This document shows, in pieces, positions 59,880 through 64,000 of a DNA stretch of 64,000 nt; position 1 is the stretch's first letter, and every line of letters starts with the position of its first letter. A model generated the notes under the pieces. It did no database searches. It was not told the origin of the DNA and worked only from the letters and a program-made list of their open reading frames with translations. The stretch lies in contig NC_088303.1 of the NCBI RefSeq assembly GCF_032854445.1, positions 22,825,501 through 22,889,500 of the forward strand. The letters run 5' to 3'. This DNA is from Liolophura sinensis (lineage: Eukaryota; Mollusca; Polyplacophora; Chitonida; Chitonidae). Made by a program: the position numbers and the translations under genes.

Positions 59880-62800
59880 GTCCTGTGCTTAATGTAACAA
59901 CATTAAGTATATGCGATTTTAATATAAAAAACATACTGTAGTTCTTTAACCTTTTCAACCATTAAAGCTATGAGTTTTTCAGTGGAATTTATGCGTGCAG
60001 TTGTCATGAAAATACCTCTAAAAATGATTTGTTTGTGTCAATAAAGATGCAAGCTTCAAATTGTTCTCTACACCCCCTGTTTCGCTGAAAATGTTTCAAA
60101 ATGTTGCTCGCAAAAGCAGTTGGAAAAGTTGAAGAATTAGGGTGGTTATTTTTATTTAAATTATTGTTACCATAATAAATAGCTCATTTAAAGTTAATCC
60201 TGACAGTCGATTTGATTTTTGTCGGGCATTGCATGGTTTGTATGCCAATGACTGTCACCATCCTGTATACCTATATTTAGCATAGTATTTTCACAGATTC
60301 ATTCTTTGAAGACTGAATAGATTTTGTTGTAATGAAGTTCGTGTATGGAAGCTTTGGAACAACAGTTGCCAAACCATCACATCAAAACATGATTATGTTA
60401 CCCTAGACAACCCACCAAGTTGATTTTAAACAAACAAAGTAACACTATGAAAGTGCTAAGGGAGTTTTTTTGTTGTTGTTCTACAATACAAAGAATTGAT
60501 TTCATTTGAGGAGTTGCCATGGCGATATTCGTTGATATTGGCCGACAACCTGGTGACACCATATATCACCTGATGTGCATCGATCAAGATGTTCAGTGCA
60601 TGCACAACTGAACTGGGAAAATTTCTCTTGTCAAATCGGCAAACTTCACATGGCTGTCCTAGATCATAAGGTGCAGATTAATGAATTTCTGCTAGAATGG
60701 TTGAGCTATTTTACAGTGCTGAGAATTCCTGATTGTAATCCAATTGCTTGTGGTTAATTGGACAAAGTTAAATACTTGAAAACTTGTCATGAGATTTTTC
60801 TTCTTTTTGGAGGATTTCCTCTGTTTTTGTCAACAATATTTGTTAGAAAAAGTTCTGGAAGTAGCTCATGCAGAAGTGGTAAAAATGAGGAAATTATGAG
60901 ATGTTTGAGGTACTTTCTTTTTTATTATACCTGTGTTTGTCTCAACTCATCTTGTGTGGATGTAATTTCAGTTTGTATTTTAGATCACAATCACATGGAC
61001 TTCTTCATCTCATTTATGAAATACATGCATGAGTCCAGGCAGAAGTCAGATTTTACTGGTTGTCAGGAAAATGAAAATTCCTGCACACAAATTGTTTATT
61101 CCATGAAAAGTTGTGATATTGCCTTATAACACCTTGTCAAGAATGACAGTTGTTGACAGATGTTGTCCTTAGAAGTTAGTAAGAAAATCATCTTACTTAG
61201 TTGTGCTTAGGAATGATCTCTACCAGCTTAGTAATGTAGAAAAAGAGTTTATGAAGCATTTCATAGAAGAATGACAGTTGTTATTTTCCTTCCTGGCAGA
61301 GTATAAGGAGTGTATCCTGGATTTTGAGATAATGACAGATATTGATGTCTGTATACTTAGCAGTTTATAAAAAGTGCATGTGTACATGGAATTTTGAAGA
61401 ACCAATGGCAGTTGCTGATACATATATTTGCCTGCATAGCAGTATAGTAAAGCATATGATAATTTTTTTATTTTGCGCGTAAGAATTGAAATTTAAGTGC
61501 TATGTATCAGTATTTTTGTATCAGAGATACTGGGTGATGACTACAAGACAGAAAGTTGAAATATTTGAAGGTGTTTAGTTTTTCAGAGTGACATTCCTGA
61601 TGTCTTGTACAGGTTAATGACATTGGTTGTCTACTTATTTGCTGAGATCAGCCTAACCCTGCCAAAATGATATTAGCCTTGTACAAGCAAGCAGACAAAC
61701 GATCCCCACATTATGGCTGTTGATAGTAACAATACCACACGTAACCCTCGCCCTCACACTAAACTCCTCCGTCTTGTCCTGTGATTTGGTGTGTCGAGCT
61801 GAATCAAGGGAAATTGTTTCCGAACAGATGGTCATCAGTGCATGCTCAGTACATCTTGTGTGGGCTGTTCTAAAGCTGTGCACAGCTAAAAATTTACCTG
61901 CTGTGTTCTAAGCTGTTGGTATAAAAGTCACATTTCTGTGGGATTAGCGGAGATGCCTGTGAGGTGGGACACTTCAGCCAGGACGGCGGCGCTAAATGGC
62001 AGGGTTTATCTTCTGACATGAATGGAGATTACTGTAGTCAGGCCTCACCTGGGCTGGACACCTGCTATTAAGCTCCTGTAGATGTCCAGGCATAATTACT
62101 AATCAAGTGACCAGCCTTTTCTGTGTACTAGTATGTAATATCTGTGACGCTAGTCTTCGTGGACACGTGTAGGCACATGCTCCGTTGTCCCTCTTACGTA
62201 TTTACTCATCTTTATGTTCTTCAAATTTCATGTCTCTCCAACTCCCTCTCTTACCAAGAGTGATACCCTTTTCAGAAAGTAGACAAGCTTGTACATATCT
62301 TTTGATGGTTTTACTAGAAGTACACAGATTTTTAAATTGGTTTTTGAGTTTTTTAAAATTGTATGCTATCTCAGGCTTAAATACCCTCTATGCAGGATAT
62401 GGCTGAAATAGACTTATATTCTTAAAGCTGTATTCAGTCTTTCATTCACATTTTTTTTTACATATTTCAAACTTGTACAAACTTTCGTGGCACAACTGTT
62501 CCCATTTTAAGATTTACCTGACTTGTTCACTGATACAGGAAAGATCGGAATGATGTGTCACCATTATATATTTACATAGGTTAGATATTATAACAGCAGT
62601 GTTTGTCCTCAGATATTTAAACTTGTGGAGAAGTCTTCATCTCAACACAATGAATACCATCTTATCTATATACCAATTCACAAAAGATGTGACAAAAAGA
62701 GCCATTCTAATTGTAATACATCTCGTAATGTGATATCCTAGCTGAATATACACTTTCCAGTTTTCATGCAGAACATTTTAGAGCTTATATTTTGTTCGAA

Positions 62801-64000
62801 TTTTATAGATATGAGTAACACTCTTATTGCATAGACATGAAATATTTTCCAGAGATTTTACTTTTGTGGACTGATTTCTGTTGAGGTATAGAAGCTCAGG
62901 TAAACTGGTTGCTTTCACCATTCTCTGAGCAGTGGAGGAAATATACTGTACCGCTCTGTCCTGGATTCACATTGCAACATAAATATGTTTGCTTACAATT
63001 ATCAGACTTGACCTGCTTGATCTGGGTAGAAAATGCTGCTTAAGACTCGTAGGAGTTTTATTTGAAGGAGATCAAAATCTACTCAGAATGAAGCCAAAAT
63101 ATGTCACGCTGGGCTATTCATCAGCTACTTACAGATTCACCCACACCCTTATTTGGTTAGCCACCAAAACCACAGGTGTAAACCTCTTCAGCCACTTCCT
63201 ACCCCTTGTTCACCATGTATGTACACTGACGTAGGTTTGCACAAACCTTAACACCTCGCTATTTTCATCCAACCGGTGACAAAGTTTAGTTTTTTTTACA
63301 TTAATAAGGCTGTGTGCTGGCTGTTGTTGTTGTATTGACCTCTACGGAATGTAACATATTCTGACCTTATCTGTGGCTTTGACGTCATCACCTGGTAGCT
63401 TCCAGAAGCAGAGAATGCCTGATTAAAATGATATTCTTCAGAAATGTTTGCTCAGAGAAAACAATGCTTGAGAGAGAAATTCAGTCTGAATTGAGCCCAA
63501 GTAGGACATGAAACTGGTACCATATGCTTCATAAAAATTCTACAGCTGAAAATCATAACTCTGCAGATATTTTATGAGTAAAATTGGCTTTATTAGGCTT
63601 CCAAGTTGTAAGCTTCGAAAGCCAATTGTTCTTGTGTAGGTTATTTTTATTATTATTTTTTTGGCTCACCAATTTTTGTAACTGTATGAAAACTGTAACC
63701 GCTACACAGTTAGCAATACTAGGTCTCAGAGGATAACTTTGCTGCACTGCTTCGAACTTTCTGTGCAACATACTTTTGCCGCCATATTAACATCTAAAAG
63801 AAATCTTTAAAGGTCTTCTCCTCAAAAATGGCTGAACCGATCGACCGGAAATTTTATGTGTTGATAGAACATAGCAAATCAAATATAAGTTGCGTAGCTC
63901 AGGCCTATATACCAAAAACTCTGGAAGATCGCTACTTTGCATATTTGTCACCTGACCAAAAATTTTTGAAATTGAAAATGAAGAATACTTAACTTGGCAA

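Larger units (their letters stand above)
55764..64000. other. Downstream region without recognised gene
   Basis: AT-rich DNA with SINEs, a dispersed repeat, T-runs near 57750 and 57950 and scattered short open frames. I found no exon with family similarity and no splice-consistent chain. The final 4 kb, from about 59880 on, shows nothing I can name. It could be 3' flank, or an intron if RNF207 has later exons. Confidence 0.5.

Noticed and set aside
60758-61129. 123-codon open frame downstream of RNF207
   Set aside because: It starts at TTG, has no recognisable domain and lies in AT-rich sequence without splice support.

Overview
The window is animal nuclear DNA. It is AT-rich, with introns carrying GT..AG borders, tRNA-derived SINEs, minisatellites and two recognisable animal genes. 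The SINE type, whose 3' part reads GGCGTAAAACACCAATC when oriented forward, and the overall style fit a marine lophotrochozoan, most likely a mollusc. That placement is inference, not proof.

Layout. Positions 1-19638 (copy A) and 26544-45115 (copy B) are two near-identical copies of one locus, about 98-99% alike by eye. Each copy carries, from left to right: minus-strand exon 2 and exon 1 of a Wnt4-like gene, about 11 kb of intergenic DNA, and plus-strand exons 1-4 of an RNF207-like RING/B-box gene followed by a 45-bp minisatellite in intron 4. Copy A stops at a run of exactly 200 N (19639-19838), and homology runs to its last base. After the gap come a 72-bp minisatellite (19839-21805) and about 4.6 kb of plain sequence, probably Wnt4 intron 2, and then copy B. 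Only copy B continues into the rest of RNF207. I could thread 15 coding exons (41471-55763) with matching splice phases throughout, giving about 630 codons, close to the 634 of human RNF207. Copy A is either the alternative haplotype left in the scaffold or the left half of a real tandem duplication. Single-base indels in copy A favour an unpolished haplotig.

Function. Wnt4 is a secreted lipid-modified signalling protein. RNF207 is a RING/B-box protein linked in vertebrates to cardiac potassium-channel (KCNH2) abundance and QT interval. The two genes are head to head, with separate 5' ends about 11 kb apart.

Most unusual feature. The last coding unit of RNF207 exon 11, together with its splice donor, has been amplified into about 68 tandem 48-bp units (49418-52680). 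The array stays in perfect 48-bp register. Most units have lost the donor by one change (GTAAGT to TTAAGT), while about 17 keep a GT donor. A second large array (45-bp units) begins 24 bp downstream of the exon 4 donor of the same gene.

Downstream of 55763 to 64000 I see only repeats (SINEs, including one inserted in another with a 13-bp target duplication) and AT-rich DNA with no recognisable gene.
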